From: Prinsepia uniflora
Lineage: Eukaryota > Streptophyta > Magnoliopsida > Rosales > Rosaceae
Length of the DNA: 64,000 nt
Direction: 5' to 3'
Assembly: GCA_032719365.1 (NCBI GenBank)
Contig: CM064870.1
Location: 42,006,194 to 42,070,193 of the forward strand
Both the position numbers and the translations under genes were made by a program. Below the pieces are notes generated by a model. The model was not told where the DNA came from. It searched no databases and saw only the letters and a program-made list of their open reading frames with translations. Positions 46,284 to 57,600 of the stretch are shown in pieces. Position 1 is the stretch's first letter; each line of letters opens with the position of its first letter.

Positions 46284-48859
46284 TGACAGGACCCGCCCCG
46301 ATCCTCTCTGGGACCACATGGGGACGTGCCCTCCTCCCGTCTGACACCCAAAATAATGTTCCAATTTAACCTTAAACGTTCAAATGCATAAAAACCAAAT
46401 TAAAGTTTTACATCAAATCCGAAATAGACAGCTGTCAGACAAGGGATGAAATCCAAACTACAAGTTGCGAGCACGACTCTAACATAAACCTGCGGGTACA
46501 CCACCCAACAGGGGTTCAGGTACGCAGAAGTGGATCTATGCCTCAGCCTTAGGTTCCTCCTCTACCTCATTAGCACGACCTGGAGGGGTTACCAAAACAA
46601 TAAGGGTGAGTGGGCCGAAACTCAAGTTCATAAAATCGTTTAGTAAGTAAACATATAATTTACCCCTCCGTTTTCCAAAACATGCATGCAGTATTATTTA
46701 AAATTATTAATCATATAATATGAACCATAAGGCATGTAATAAAACCATAAACATAATTTTAGCCACTGCACTATACACTCCAATCCCGACATCCCCGATG
46801 TCTGACGTCCCTGACGTCTAATAAGGTCACAATCACAAGGCTACGCGTGCCACTCGGGTCTCAATTCCGAGTTCAATCCCCGAACCCCGTTCGGGTACAG
46901 CATCCCCGATGCTTAGCGTCATAGACGCTGGACGTTCTATACGTCCGTGACCACTCTGGGGTACCTCATCCGGAGGAGACAGTATCGTAAGAATGGATCT
47001 ATACAGTGCAGTATTAAATACATTTTATTGATAACCACATGCAAAACATATATGTATACATAGGTAAAATCCGAACTGATCGTTACGTTTCATCAGACGG
47101 GTCTCATGCCCAAATACCGTGAAACGTACCATAACCGAAATTTCAATATCATCAAAACCATATCTTGATTCCAGCATGTGAACATATAAGTAAATCAGAA
47201 AACATTTAAGCATGCAAGGTTTTAATGAAATCGGGCCCACTCACAGTACGATCCCGCGATGAACCTGCGCGTACGAACTTGTACCGGGATTATCGTACAA
47301 TTCCTGTCAGTCCAAATCACATGTAAGGGTCACTACAAGTCTTAAACGTTTAACCAAAAAGTCCGAAATAGAAACCGGCTCGGGGAACCCGTCAACACGT
47401 TTTCCGAGATAACCGGCCCTAAACTGACCCATCAAAGCTATCTCAGATCAACCTGGTTAATTCACCAAAAATGTTCAGAATGAAGAGAGGAACAAAAGTC
47501 ATGTTGATCGTGATCGGAGATAAGGTCTAACGCGCCCTCACGCGCCGCCCAAAGTGGCTGCGCGTGAAAGTCACGCGCCTGACACTGTAGCTACAGTGTC
47601 ACCACCTTCACCCGTTTGTCTGCAATACGGGCCTGCCACCCGCGGCTTGACCCGGTTGAATACCCATCAATTCTTACTCGATTTTAATCCAATTTGATCC
47701 TAACATGTTCATTAACTATCCAATTTAGGTTCTGAGTCAACAATTAACCTCACTGGTCCCTTAAATGGACCCTCGACCCGTGATCAACCAAACGGGTCAA
47801 TCACCAGAACTCCCTGGTTTCAAACCCATTGTCCAATTAACTTCACAGGAAGCATAATAGGATCAAAACGAACCAAAATGAACAATCAATTGTGTCTGAA
47901 AGTACCTGAAGGTTGTCGTCCCAAGCTCTGCGATTTCCCTGAAAACAGCAGTCACCGTCCCAGCTCACCTGTGGCTGATGGCCTTCGATTTCGATGTGGT
48001 TGAGTTCCAAACACTCCCAGAAGACTAAACCAGTCCCTGGTTTGGTCCAACAGTCACCAGAAATCAAAACCCGATTTTCCCTCCAATTTTGCCCGAAATG
48101 GTTTCTCTGGTTTTCCTCACCTGTTCTCAGTTCTTTCAGCATCAGAGTGATGCTCACTCACGTTCTAATCAGTTTTAAATAACCTCAGCCGTCCCAGAGG
48201 CTCGTGGGAGTCCAATTTGTCCACTGAAAATTGTTCCCCGAAAAAGCTTCGAATAACAATAATCAATTCGACCGTGCAGGGTGGACGGTTCAGGCCACGT
48301 TCTAAAGCATCAGACATGCCTTCCTTTCCAGCACACACTTGCATAATCAATTGTACACTGAACCACCGCACATGGTGGTGCCGCCCATGTCCCTCGCAGT
48401 TTGCTACAGTAACCAGGGCGAAATGACCAAAATGCCCCTGGTTCAAATAATTACCAAACTGCCTCTCACTTCCTAGACCCGTAACTCAGCCATACGAAGT
48501 CCGATTTCGGCGTGCCGCCTGTCTACGGACTTAGGACATCGAGACCTACCTAACGATCCTTGTGTCATGTGAAAATTAGTTGCCAAACGAAAAGTCAACA
48601 TTTTCGCCCGTGAAGTCCAAATTACGGTAATGCCCCTAAACTTCCGATAATCATAACTTTTTCCCTGATCATCCGAATTGGACGTGCCACCTGTCTATGG
48701 ACTCGTGACGTCCCGAACTACGTCACGGTCACTGGTCAAAGTCCATTTGACCCACCAATCAAAAAGTCAACGATTTGGACATACCATTCACAAGGGTAAA
48801 AACGTCAATTCATTCATTAAATTACAATATTCAAATCTTCGAATTTCCGGGGTGTTACA
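46284..48859 (-). mobile_element. solo LTR of a second Tekay-like family
   Basis: On the minus strand it starts TGTAACACCCCGG and ends GGGGCGGGTCCTGTCA, is 2,576 bp long, and is flanked by GTTTT at 46,279-46,283 and 48,860-48,864. It splits the 3' LTR of the LARD, so it is the younger insertion. No internal domain is present. It contains five short hairpins (46,788-46,946), a 22-bp perfect palindrome (47,580-47,601) and a CGCG-rich block (47,530-47,575) resembling that of the left-edge LTR. Confidence 0.95.
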
Positions 48860-49497
48860 GTTTTGAGTGTGCCCAGTTTCATTTTAAAGGTTTCGACGAT
48901 CCGGATCCAATGGCGGTGGTTTCGGGTCGATCAGAGATCGTTAAGTTGGTCAAATTGAGGTTTTTCACCTCGGGAAACGTGTACGGGGCACGTTGACTTT
49001 TCCGGGAAAGTTTAGGGTTTTTAATATGGAGTTGCATAGGTTAGTAGTAACCTTTAGATATGGTTTGGACAGGTTTGGGAGTCCCGGTGACGGTGATCTG
49101 CTCGGGGAGCCGTATGGCACGCAAATCGAGGCGGCAGCTCGGACGGTCTGTGAGTGGACCTTGTTTTCTAAATTGGTGCATGCATAAATGTTTATTATAT
49201 GTTTTAAATGCTTGTTTGTAATGCCATGGGTGCATTTGTATGTGGTTACGTATAAACACGTATTTCGAGGTTTCGGCCTTATACGGTGCTTATACGGGTC
49301 TGTATCTCTGTATTGATTTAAATGAACTGGATTTGAATTTCAAAAGGATAAACTCGGGTATGAGACCCATTTGGTTTTGTCTCGGGCATATGACCTCAGA
49401 TTCCGGGCACGGTGCCCAGCTGATGTCCTATGTTCGGGCACGAGACCCAATCACTTTACGGTTTTGATTTGAGGTCAGGGAACCTTAAATGGATTCC

Positions 49498-49848
49498 CAG
49501 GTTCATGACGGTTTATGGGAACCGGCATGAACCCTTGTTATGGTATCGTGGTTCATGACGGTTTATAGGAACCGGCATGAACCCTTGTTGGTTATTACGG
49601 TACATGACGGTTTATGGGAACCGGCATGTTACCTCGGTTATGTTATTACGGTACATGACGGTTTATGGGAACCGGCATGTTCCATAAACCGTCATGTTAC
49701 CTCGGTTATGTTATTACGGTACATGACGGTTTATGGGAACCGGCATGCTACCTGGTTATGTTATTACGGTACTTAACGGTTTATGGGAACCGGCATGTTA
49801 CCTTGGTTAGAGATATTATGGATCATGACGGTTCAGGGGAACCGGGCA
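49498..49848 (+). repeat. tandem array of about 50-bp hairpin units in the 3' LTR
   Basis: Seven units of the same kind as at 40,445-40,730. One extra unit contains an inverted fragment (49,681-49,696) complementary to 49,655-49,670. Confidence 0.92.
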
Positions 49849-50684
49849 TGGATATTATGTTATGTATATATATGTTCATCTACCTTCCTTTACTTCTATT
49901 ATCTCCTCCGGGGAGGGTCGTTGGCCTGGGTGGACCCCGGAGTAGTCACGGAGCACCGACTGAGTGGAGTCACCCCCCAGCTGGGTTCCTTACTCTCAGG
50001 AAGGCTATGGTTACTATTACCTCGAGTAGGATCAGTGGTCTGCGGACATTGACCTTGACTTTGAGAAGACTCGGATTGAAACCCGGGTAGCACGCGCGTA
50101 GCTTTGGATACCGTGACAGGATTGGTTGTGTGACTTATATGTATATATATGATATATGATATATGATATGTGGTGTGCACAGGTGTGCACAGGATTTGTG
50201 CAGTGGCTCGTGTACTTGGTTTCTTTATGGTTTGGGGCCGAGTCCCTTATGGATTTGGGCAGTAGCCCGTATGGTCGTTTTCATTGTGGTTCTTTCGACC
50301 TTGGTTTATATCTGATTTGGGCTTAGTTCCCACGTATGGTTTCTTTGGTTAAATGGTTTTCCAATGCATGCATGTTTTTTAGTGAAGGGTACAAATGTCT
50401 TCTTATTAAATGTTTTTATAAACTCTTGTTTTGTCCACTCATAGTTTTTAATGTTTTGACTGCCCTTCAGGTTGACGGCGGGTGTGGACTGTAGCAGAGA
50501 TCGAGATATCACATGCCTCCTCCGGATCCTGGCGTGCTCTGATAGCCCGGGAGGGCAAAGGTCGGAAATATCCCTTATTTGACACTTTGTGTCAGACGGG
50601 AGCAGGGTCATCCCGCGTTAATCCCAGAGGGATTGGGATGAGTCCTGTCAATACATTTCTGCTTGCTCAAGTAGTATCACTTAG

Positions 50685-51667
50685 CAAAATTTTTGTGTCT
50701 TGGTAGATGGAGACCAATCTAATTTTCAATCTGATAAACACTCTATTTGTTTTTAATGAAATTCAATGTGTAAAGTATTATTAGTGTAACATTATCAATA
50801 AAATTATGTTTTAATTTAAATTTATCTTTAAAATTTTATATTGTTAGTTATCATCAGACATATATTCTATTATATTATTCATCATATATTTATTAGATCA
50901 AAGTCATTTTATAATTTTTATTAGTTCTATATAACTATCATTGGGTATTTAAGTTTTTTCCAAAATTTCAATCTAAATTTCCAATTTTGAAACCAAATTT
51001 TCATCATTTTTTTTTACCATAAACGATATCGATACCGATACTGATATTTGAAACGAGCCGTAAATTTAATTTGCGATATATCTATCAATATCAATATTTC
51101 AATTATTAATTACTCTACATTGTATAATGATATGCGTACTTCTACTCATTCTACTGGTTATTGGAGGCGTAAATTGATGGTACTTGCCGGTACGAAATTT
51201 TTTTTTAAAGGGGCCATGAGAAAATAGAGAGCCAGTTCAAAAACAAAACAAAAAATGTGAAGATGGTGAGAAACGGAGAGACAGAGCGGCAGACGTGTGG
51301 TTGAGAATCAGGACAAGTGGGTCCCCCCGCAATCAATGCCGTTGTTTTCTCGTCTTCTCTCCGTCGACAAACACAGACGCGCTGGTATGGTGAGAGTAGA
51401 AGTCAAAATGAATGAAGTCATAAAAGGGCAGAGCACATGGCAATCCCGTTCACAGAGGAGCAGAGGACCCACAGTGACGTTCCTCCTACTCCGTCCATTT
51501 TTTCACAATTGCAGAATTCCGTACGGACCATTTGACTGAGTAGACAAATAAACATAAATTTAAGCGCTTCTCTTCTTCGTTGAAGATCGAGAGTCTCCAG
51601 CAATTAATTTAACTGTTGCATTATTATATTGTGGAGCTTTGACTTAATTCCTGAGAGAACTCGAGCA
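50685..51667 (+). other. hAT 3' sequence and UVR8 upstream region
   Basis: The first roughly 430 bp are AT-rich and probably the 3' non-coding end of the hAT element; ATATCGATACCGATACTGATATTT-like words (in two pieces, 51,025-51,055) recall 29,540-29,705. From about 51,220 the base composition becomes more balanced and should contain the UVR8 promoter and 5' UTR. ACGT cores occur at 51,293 and 51,477. No clear TATA box was identified, so I do not place a transcription start. Confidence 0.5.
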
Positions 51668-54600
51668 ATGGCGGAGGAGGAGGTGGAGGCAACAGGAGCC
51701 GAAGTCGGTCGTGTCCTTCTTATCTCTGCTGGTGCCAGTCATTCTGTTGCTCTTCTATGTAAGCTTCCTTTCTATCGTACTCATTCGACTATTCTACATT
51801 TCTACTTAGTTATATTCAATTCCAATAATCCTTTTCCTTATTCTTTGTTTGGCTGCTGTAATTCCACTAATTGCGCTATTTTATTTTATTTTCTTTGTAC
51901 TAACCAAAAAGCACAGTAGCTGATTCTAGTCCATGAATCGATCTTAATTCTCCATGCGTTTGATATTGATTATGAATTAGTCCTTAATAGAATTGTGATA
52001 TATCTCCGCCGCCAATTGCCAATGTCTTTAGAAAAGGAAAAAAAATTATTCTACGTTTCAGGGAGATACACTCTCAACCAGGTTAACGAGAATGTGCTTT
52101 ATCCATTCTCTAAAAACCCCGATTTGGCATGATCTGTGCTTGCTTTGGTAATTTTACTTCCATATATACTAACGAGTAATGAATGATGAGGGTGATCCAT
52201 GGTGCTTGCTTCACAAAGTTATCATCCTTTTTCTTATATTACATATTCCAATATCGGCTACTTAAGTGATCTTAGGTTTACTGTAATGATCTAACTCTTT
52301 TAGGTTGATTGCGTTAGATATATTCAGTTGCTAGCTGTTGTTCTTGTTTCTGTTTAAAAGAACATATTTGGGTTCGTCAATCTAATATATGTACAAGTAC
52401 ATGGAGTTGGGACTAAAGATTTTGTTCGCAATGCACAGCTGGAAATGTTTTCTGCTCCTGGGGAAGAGGAGAGGATGGGCAGTTAGGCCATGGTGATGCT
52501 GAAGATCGACTTCTACCTACACATTTGAGTGCACTGGATGGCCATGAAATAGTATCTGTTACTTGTGGAGCTGATCATACAATTGCTTACTCTGACTCAC
52601 GTTTGGAAGTCTACAGCTGGGGATGGTTTGTTCTCCGTCTTCTAACTTTGTTGCTTGAATGCTTTCTATTTATTTTTGGCCTTTATATTAAACCTTCAGC
52701 ATATGCTATCTTCTGAGAACCAGAATAGTAATTTTTTTTTCCTGTTTTGATATTATTTCAGCACCTTAAACCACAACATTTCCTAGGCTCCAATGCTCAT
52801 ACTTGATCAGTTTCGCTTTTATATTGGATTGAGGATATATTTATTTCTTGACTCCTAAATTGAATGGTTTTGTTCCTTATTATATAAGTGCGAGAAAAAA
52901 GTTTAGACGTGGTTTTGAGGGCATCACTCACTTAAGTGAATTGTTATTCCAGCTTTTTCTGGTCTTCATGTAGCTTCATAAGAATCAATTGGTTTACTCT
53001 TTTCCCCATAAGAATCAATGGGTTTACTCTTATCCAGGGGGGACTTTGGGAGGTTGGGTCATGGTAATTATAGTGACTTGTTTACACCTCAGCCAATTAA
53101 GGCATTGCATGGTGTGAGGATAAGGCAAATTGCTTGTGGGGATAGTCATTGTTTGGCAGTGACGATGGAAGGTGAGGTGCAAAGGTTAGTTTTCTTTTGT
53201 CAGATCTCCCCTTTTCTCTCTCAGTTATATTGTTTAGACTTGTAAGTTGACTTTTAAGTTACAATGTTCTTAAGCCGTCTACTTCACAATCTTAGGCCCC
53301 TCCATATTTCATTCAGACAAAATTCATCCAAGGGTTGTACAAATATTAATCTAATGTTTTTATTTTTTATTTTTCTTTTGTCTCTGTGCGTATTTTCTTC
53401 AAGTTGGGGGCGGAATCAAAATGGTCAACTTGGTCTTGGCACCAGTGAAGACTCTCCTGTGCCACAGAAGATTGAAGCGTTTCAGGTGTTGTAGGTTAAT
53501 CTTTTTTTTTCTTTTGAAATCCGTCACTTTTGCTTTATTTTGTTAACAACTGAGACTTGAATACTTCAATTGAGTGGTTGTGTCATGCAGCCATTGGACT
53601 TTGTTTTACATTTCATGATGAGGGTGAAGGTTTGATAATAAAATACATTAGGAAACCTCTATGGTAATGATATCAGTTGTATGAGGATAGAAATTGGATC
53701 CCATTAAGGTTTCAGAAGCTTCAGGTGAGTCTGAGAGAGCTGTTTTTAAATCAGATCATTTCATACCCAAAGCTTACTGAAACTTTACTATTATTATGTT
53801 ATAAACCTTATCCATTCAGCGCATTAATTGAGCAGACTCAGTGAAAGTAGTACACATGGTTCTTTCTAATTCTGATGCCCTTTTGAGCCCGTATAGTGTA
53901 TTATCATAAAATTTTGTACACGGTTAATGACCATTTGCCTTGAGCGTAAACTTTACTATGCCTAAACCATTACTATATCCAGAAGAAAGAAAAACTGAAG
54001 AAAATATTGAATATGTTTGACACAAAAATATACGTCAATAAGTGTTAACTTATTTTGATGTTATCTCTCATGTTTTGGTATCAAACAGTTACGCAAATTT
54101 ATGAGATATAGAGAACTACGGTGTTGAAATGGTTGATGGTTAAGAACTGAATTTGACACCTTAGCTTGGGGATTGGTCTGGGAATTAGTTGGGAATTCAT
54201 TTGAGGGTAACCCCTTTTGTTAAATTTTTTGGCAATCAGAGGTAAAAAAAGTATGATCAAATTAGATGGGTAATAGATAATAAGGATCCCCCAGAATCCA
54301 CGGAGATTGAGGATCAATCTCCATGATCCTGTGCTATCTTAGGTCCAAAGAATCTCCCTGATTCTTTCCTAAACTTATACATAAAATCCTGTAGATACTT
54401 TCCTAGTCTAGGTCTATGATTTCCTTCCTAGTCTAAGTATTTATTTCCTACTTAGTTTAACCTAGCATCTGTATAAATACCTCTCTACACGGTAAAGTTA
54501 TTATTCAAGAAATACAAGGAAATTTCCTACCTCTTTATGGTATCAAAGCCTTAGGCTCCACCGAGCAGAAAAACCTTCCGTTTTTTTCCAAAATCCTCCT

Positions 54601-57600
54601 TCCATGGCTGCTCAACCGCCTGCACCTGCCATCCAAACTCCACCACCAAACCCCGATAGCACTAACCCCTTCTCCTCTCTTATCTCCATTAACGCTACTC
54701 AGTTTGCACTCAAACTGACAGCAACTAATTTTTTCCCTTGGAGAGCACAGTTTAATGCTCTCCTGCAAGGTTATGACCTTATGGGATATGTTAATGGCAC
54801 CCGCCCCTGCCCACCCCCCACTGAAACCCTCCCTCATGCTCTCTGGTACCGCCAGGATCAACTGATCCTCCATGCCATTCTTGGCTCTGTTTCTCCTCAG
54901 GTTGTTACCCTGATCGCCGCTGCAAAAACCTCTGCAGCCGCCTGGACACGCCTCACACGCCTCTATGCTAGCAAAGCTAGAGCCCGTGTTTTAGGTCTCA
55001 AAGAGAAGCTGACTCTCCTTCGCCGTGACAACCGACCAGTCAGTGACTACCTGCAGGAGGTTTGCCTCATTTCAGACGAACTTGCTGCTATTGATGCCCC
55101 ACTTTCCGACGATGACCTACTCCTCTATGTCCTCAACGTCATTGGCCCTGCCTTCAAGGACATCACAGCTGCAGTACGCTCTTGAGACACCTCTGTCTCG
55201 TTTGAAAACCTCCATGATATGATGGTTCAACATGAGGCAGCCACCTCCCGCGAAGCCCCTGCTTCCCCTCACTCTATCATCACGGCCAATGCTGCCCAAA
55301 CCACCCGCAGCTCCTCCTACAACCGCTCTCCACGCGGCTCCTCTGACCACCGCACCTTCAACCCTAATTTTGACAGCCGTGGCTCTGCTTCTCAGCGCTC
55401 AGGCCAGCCCCAGACCTACCCACGCAGGACTAACAGCAACCAGAGCGGTGGTTACCGTGGTTTTTGCCAATGGTGTGGCACTCAAGGACATAGTGCCAAA
55501 CGTTCTCCCCAGCTGCAACGTCCATCTGCTGTTCCACCCGTGGCCAATCCCATTTTTCCCAGCCACTCCTCCTCCTCATCACCCTGGCTCCTTGATTCCG
55601 GCGCTTCCCACCATGTCATTGCTTCCCCCCACAACCTCTCTGCTGTTTCTGAGTACCAGGGGCCATATGGGGCCATATGAGATTCTGATTGGTAATGGGA
55701 CAGGGCTTGACATCACCCATGTCGGCTCTGCCACTCTTCCCTCTCCCTCTTCTCACACTTTCTCTCTTACTAATGTGTTGTGTGCTCCTAAAATAACTCG
55801 CAACATTCTTTCTATTTCCAAGTTTAATCAAGCTCACAATACCTCTATTGAACTTTTTCCCAATTGTTTTCATGTCAAGGACCTGAGCACGGGGGCGGTT
55901 CTTCTTCAAGGCCTGAGTAAGGATGGCGTCTATAACCCTGCAGCACCCTCAAGCACTGGTGGGTGTAGTGGTCTCTCCTAACCTCTAGCATCGTCGCCTT
56001 GGCTATCCTCTTGACAAAGTTTTCAACACCATTCTTCGTCAGTCCTCCATCAAACTATCCTCCCATGTTCCTGAAACTAAGTGTCTGTCCTGTCTATGTA
56101 ATAAAAATCATAGGTTGCCGTTTGGCACTTCTTCCCTTAAGAGTCACCGTCCCCTTCAACTGATATATACTGATGTTTGGGGCCCTGCCCCCTACACTTC
56201 TGTTGATGGATTTTCATATTATATCATCTTTGTTGACCATTTCACTAAATATACATGATTATACCCTCTCAAGAAAAAATCAGATGTTTTCTCCACTTTC
56301 ATTGACTACAAAAACCTCGTTGAAAAATACTTCCAGCACCCCATTCAAACACTATATACAGATGGTGGTGGTGAATTCACAAAGCTCAAACCCTTCCTTG
56401 CCACTCATGGTATTAATCATCTCCTCACTCCACCTCACACTCCCCAACACAATGGCATGGCTGAACGTCGCCATCGCCACCTTGTTGAAACCGGCCTCAC
56501 ACTCCTCCATCAAGCTAACCTTCCACTCTCCTACTGGACCTATGCCTTCAAAACAGCAACCTACCTCATCAACCGCCTCCCCACTTCCACTCTCAAAAAC
56601 CAGTCCCCATACACGGCTCTTTTTCACCTTCCACCCAACTATCACCGCCTCCGTACCTTTGGTTGCCTCTGTTTTCCCTGGTTACGTCCTTACAACTCCA
56701 ACAAAATGCAACCCCGTTCCACTCCCTGCCTCTTCCTTGGTACTCTCTCAACCAAAGTGCATATTTGTGTTATGACACCCATCGGCTCTATGTCTCCCGC
56801 CATGTTCAATTTGACGAGTCCACCTATCCAGGTCTCCAACAGTCCTCCCAGGTCCCTCCTGTCACCCCCTAAAATATCCAAAGCTGGCGCTCTTCCCTGC
56901 CCCCTGTCACCTTCCTCCCTGCCCCTGTCTCTGCTGCTCCACCAGTGCCCACACCGGCTGCCACATCAACAGCAGGACCCTCCGACACGTCCTCCTCATC
57001 AGGCCTTGACGCAGCAACTGCTCCAGCAACGGTCCAGCCCGTCCCATTGCTCACCCGGTCCCCCTCCACCACCATAGCAACCGGCCTGCCACCCCAACCA
57101 GCCACCACCACTGCTGCATCCTCTGTCCCTGCACCACCACCTTCTCCTCTTCGCACATACACACGGCGACCCCCTCGGCCGCCTTCCACATCAGCCTCCT
57201 CACCACCGCTGGCCTCTATCCTTCCCCAACCTGCGCCCCCCCGGCCCCAGCTCTCCCAGCCCCCACCCATACCATGCTAACCCGCAGCAAAACAGGCTGT
57301 CTTCCCTCTGTGCCCACCTATGCTCTCACCGCCACTGCTCATCCTCTCCCAGACCTCCCTGAACCTACCTGTGTCTCCCAGGCCGTGAAACACCACAGTG
57401 GCGTGCAACAATGTCCGATGAGCTCAATGCTCTTATAACCAATGGCACCTGGACCCTTTTACCCCCACAGCCCAACCAGAATGTTATAGGCAACAAATGG
57501 GTCTTTCGGATCAAACGAAAGCCCAATGGCACCGTGGACAAGTTCAAGGCACGCTTAGTGGCTAAGGGTTACCACCAGCGTCCCGGCGTGGACTACTCAG

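Larger units (their letters stand above)
38174..50650 (+). mobile_element. complete Tekay-like LARD with target duplication ATACA
   Basis: LTRs at 38,174-41,528 and 44,591-50,650 begin TGTAACGACCCGTCCC and end GGATGGGTCATGTCA / GGATGAGTCCTGTCA. Identical ATACA lies at 38,169-38,173 and 50,651-50,655. The primer-binding site is at 41,532, the polypurine tract at 44,578-44,590. The 3.1 kb interior has no gag or pol on either strand, which defines a large retrotransposon derivative moved in trans. LTR copies are very similar, with a few differences per 100 bp in the first 300 bp. The 3' LTR is lengthened by a 2.6 kb solo LTR (46,284-48,859). The 3' LTR ends about 1 kb upstream of the UVR8 start codon. 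Confidence 0.95.
44591..50650 (+). repeat. 3' LTR of the complete LARD, interrupted by a solo LTR
   Basis: It is homologous to 38,174-41,528. The interruption at 46,284-48,859 plus one GTTTT accounts for 2,581 bp. The remaining roughly 3,480 bp exceed the 5' LTR mainly because of an extra hairpin unit near 49,680 and extra sequence near 49,110-49,140. Confidence 0.95.
36568..50684 (+). pseudogene. hAT-family transposase, C-terminal part, interrupted by a LARD
   Basis: The first exon piece (36,568-36,694) reads ILYDMFNRMKEKI...LLHAAG. An intron of 79 bp (36,695-36,773, GT...AG) follows, then YYLNPRYQYQAG. After stops and frameshifts the hAT C-terminal dimerisation domain appears at about 37,140-37,340: WWELYGQAFPVLQKIAIRIL, ACVRNWSTFALIHTKQRN and YYNMKLKLRDDEAES. 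The tail holds a 13-residue Asp run encoded by (GAT)13 and a Tyr/Gly-rich end. The LARD at 38,174-50,650 sits in codon YVQQY|; removing it and one ATACA restores the frame to a TAG at 50,682. The N-terminal half, with BED finger and catalytic residues, is missing. Confidence 0.88.

Noticed and set aside
51629..51667. Upstream start for UVR8
   Set aside because: The in-frame extension begins at TTG, not ATG, and UVR8 proteins start with Met-Ala-Glu as at 51,668.
56869..57270. Gly/Val/Arg-rich 133-codon minus-strand frame
   Set aside because: It is the antisense of a Pro/Ser/Thr-rich linker between copia integrase and RT.
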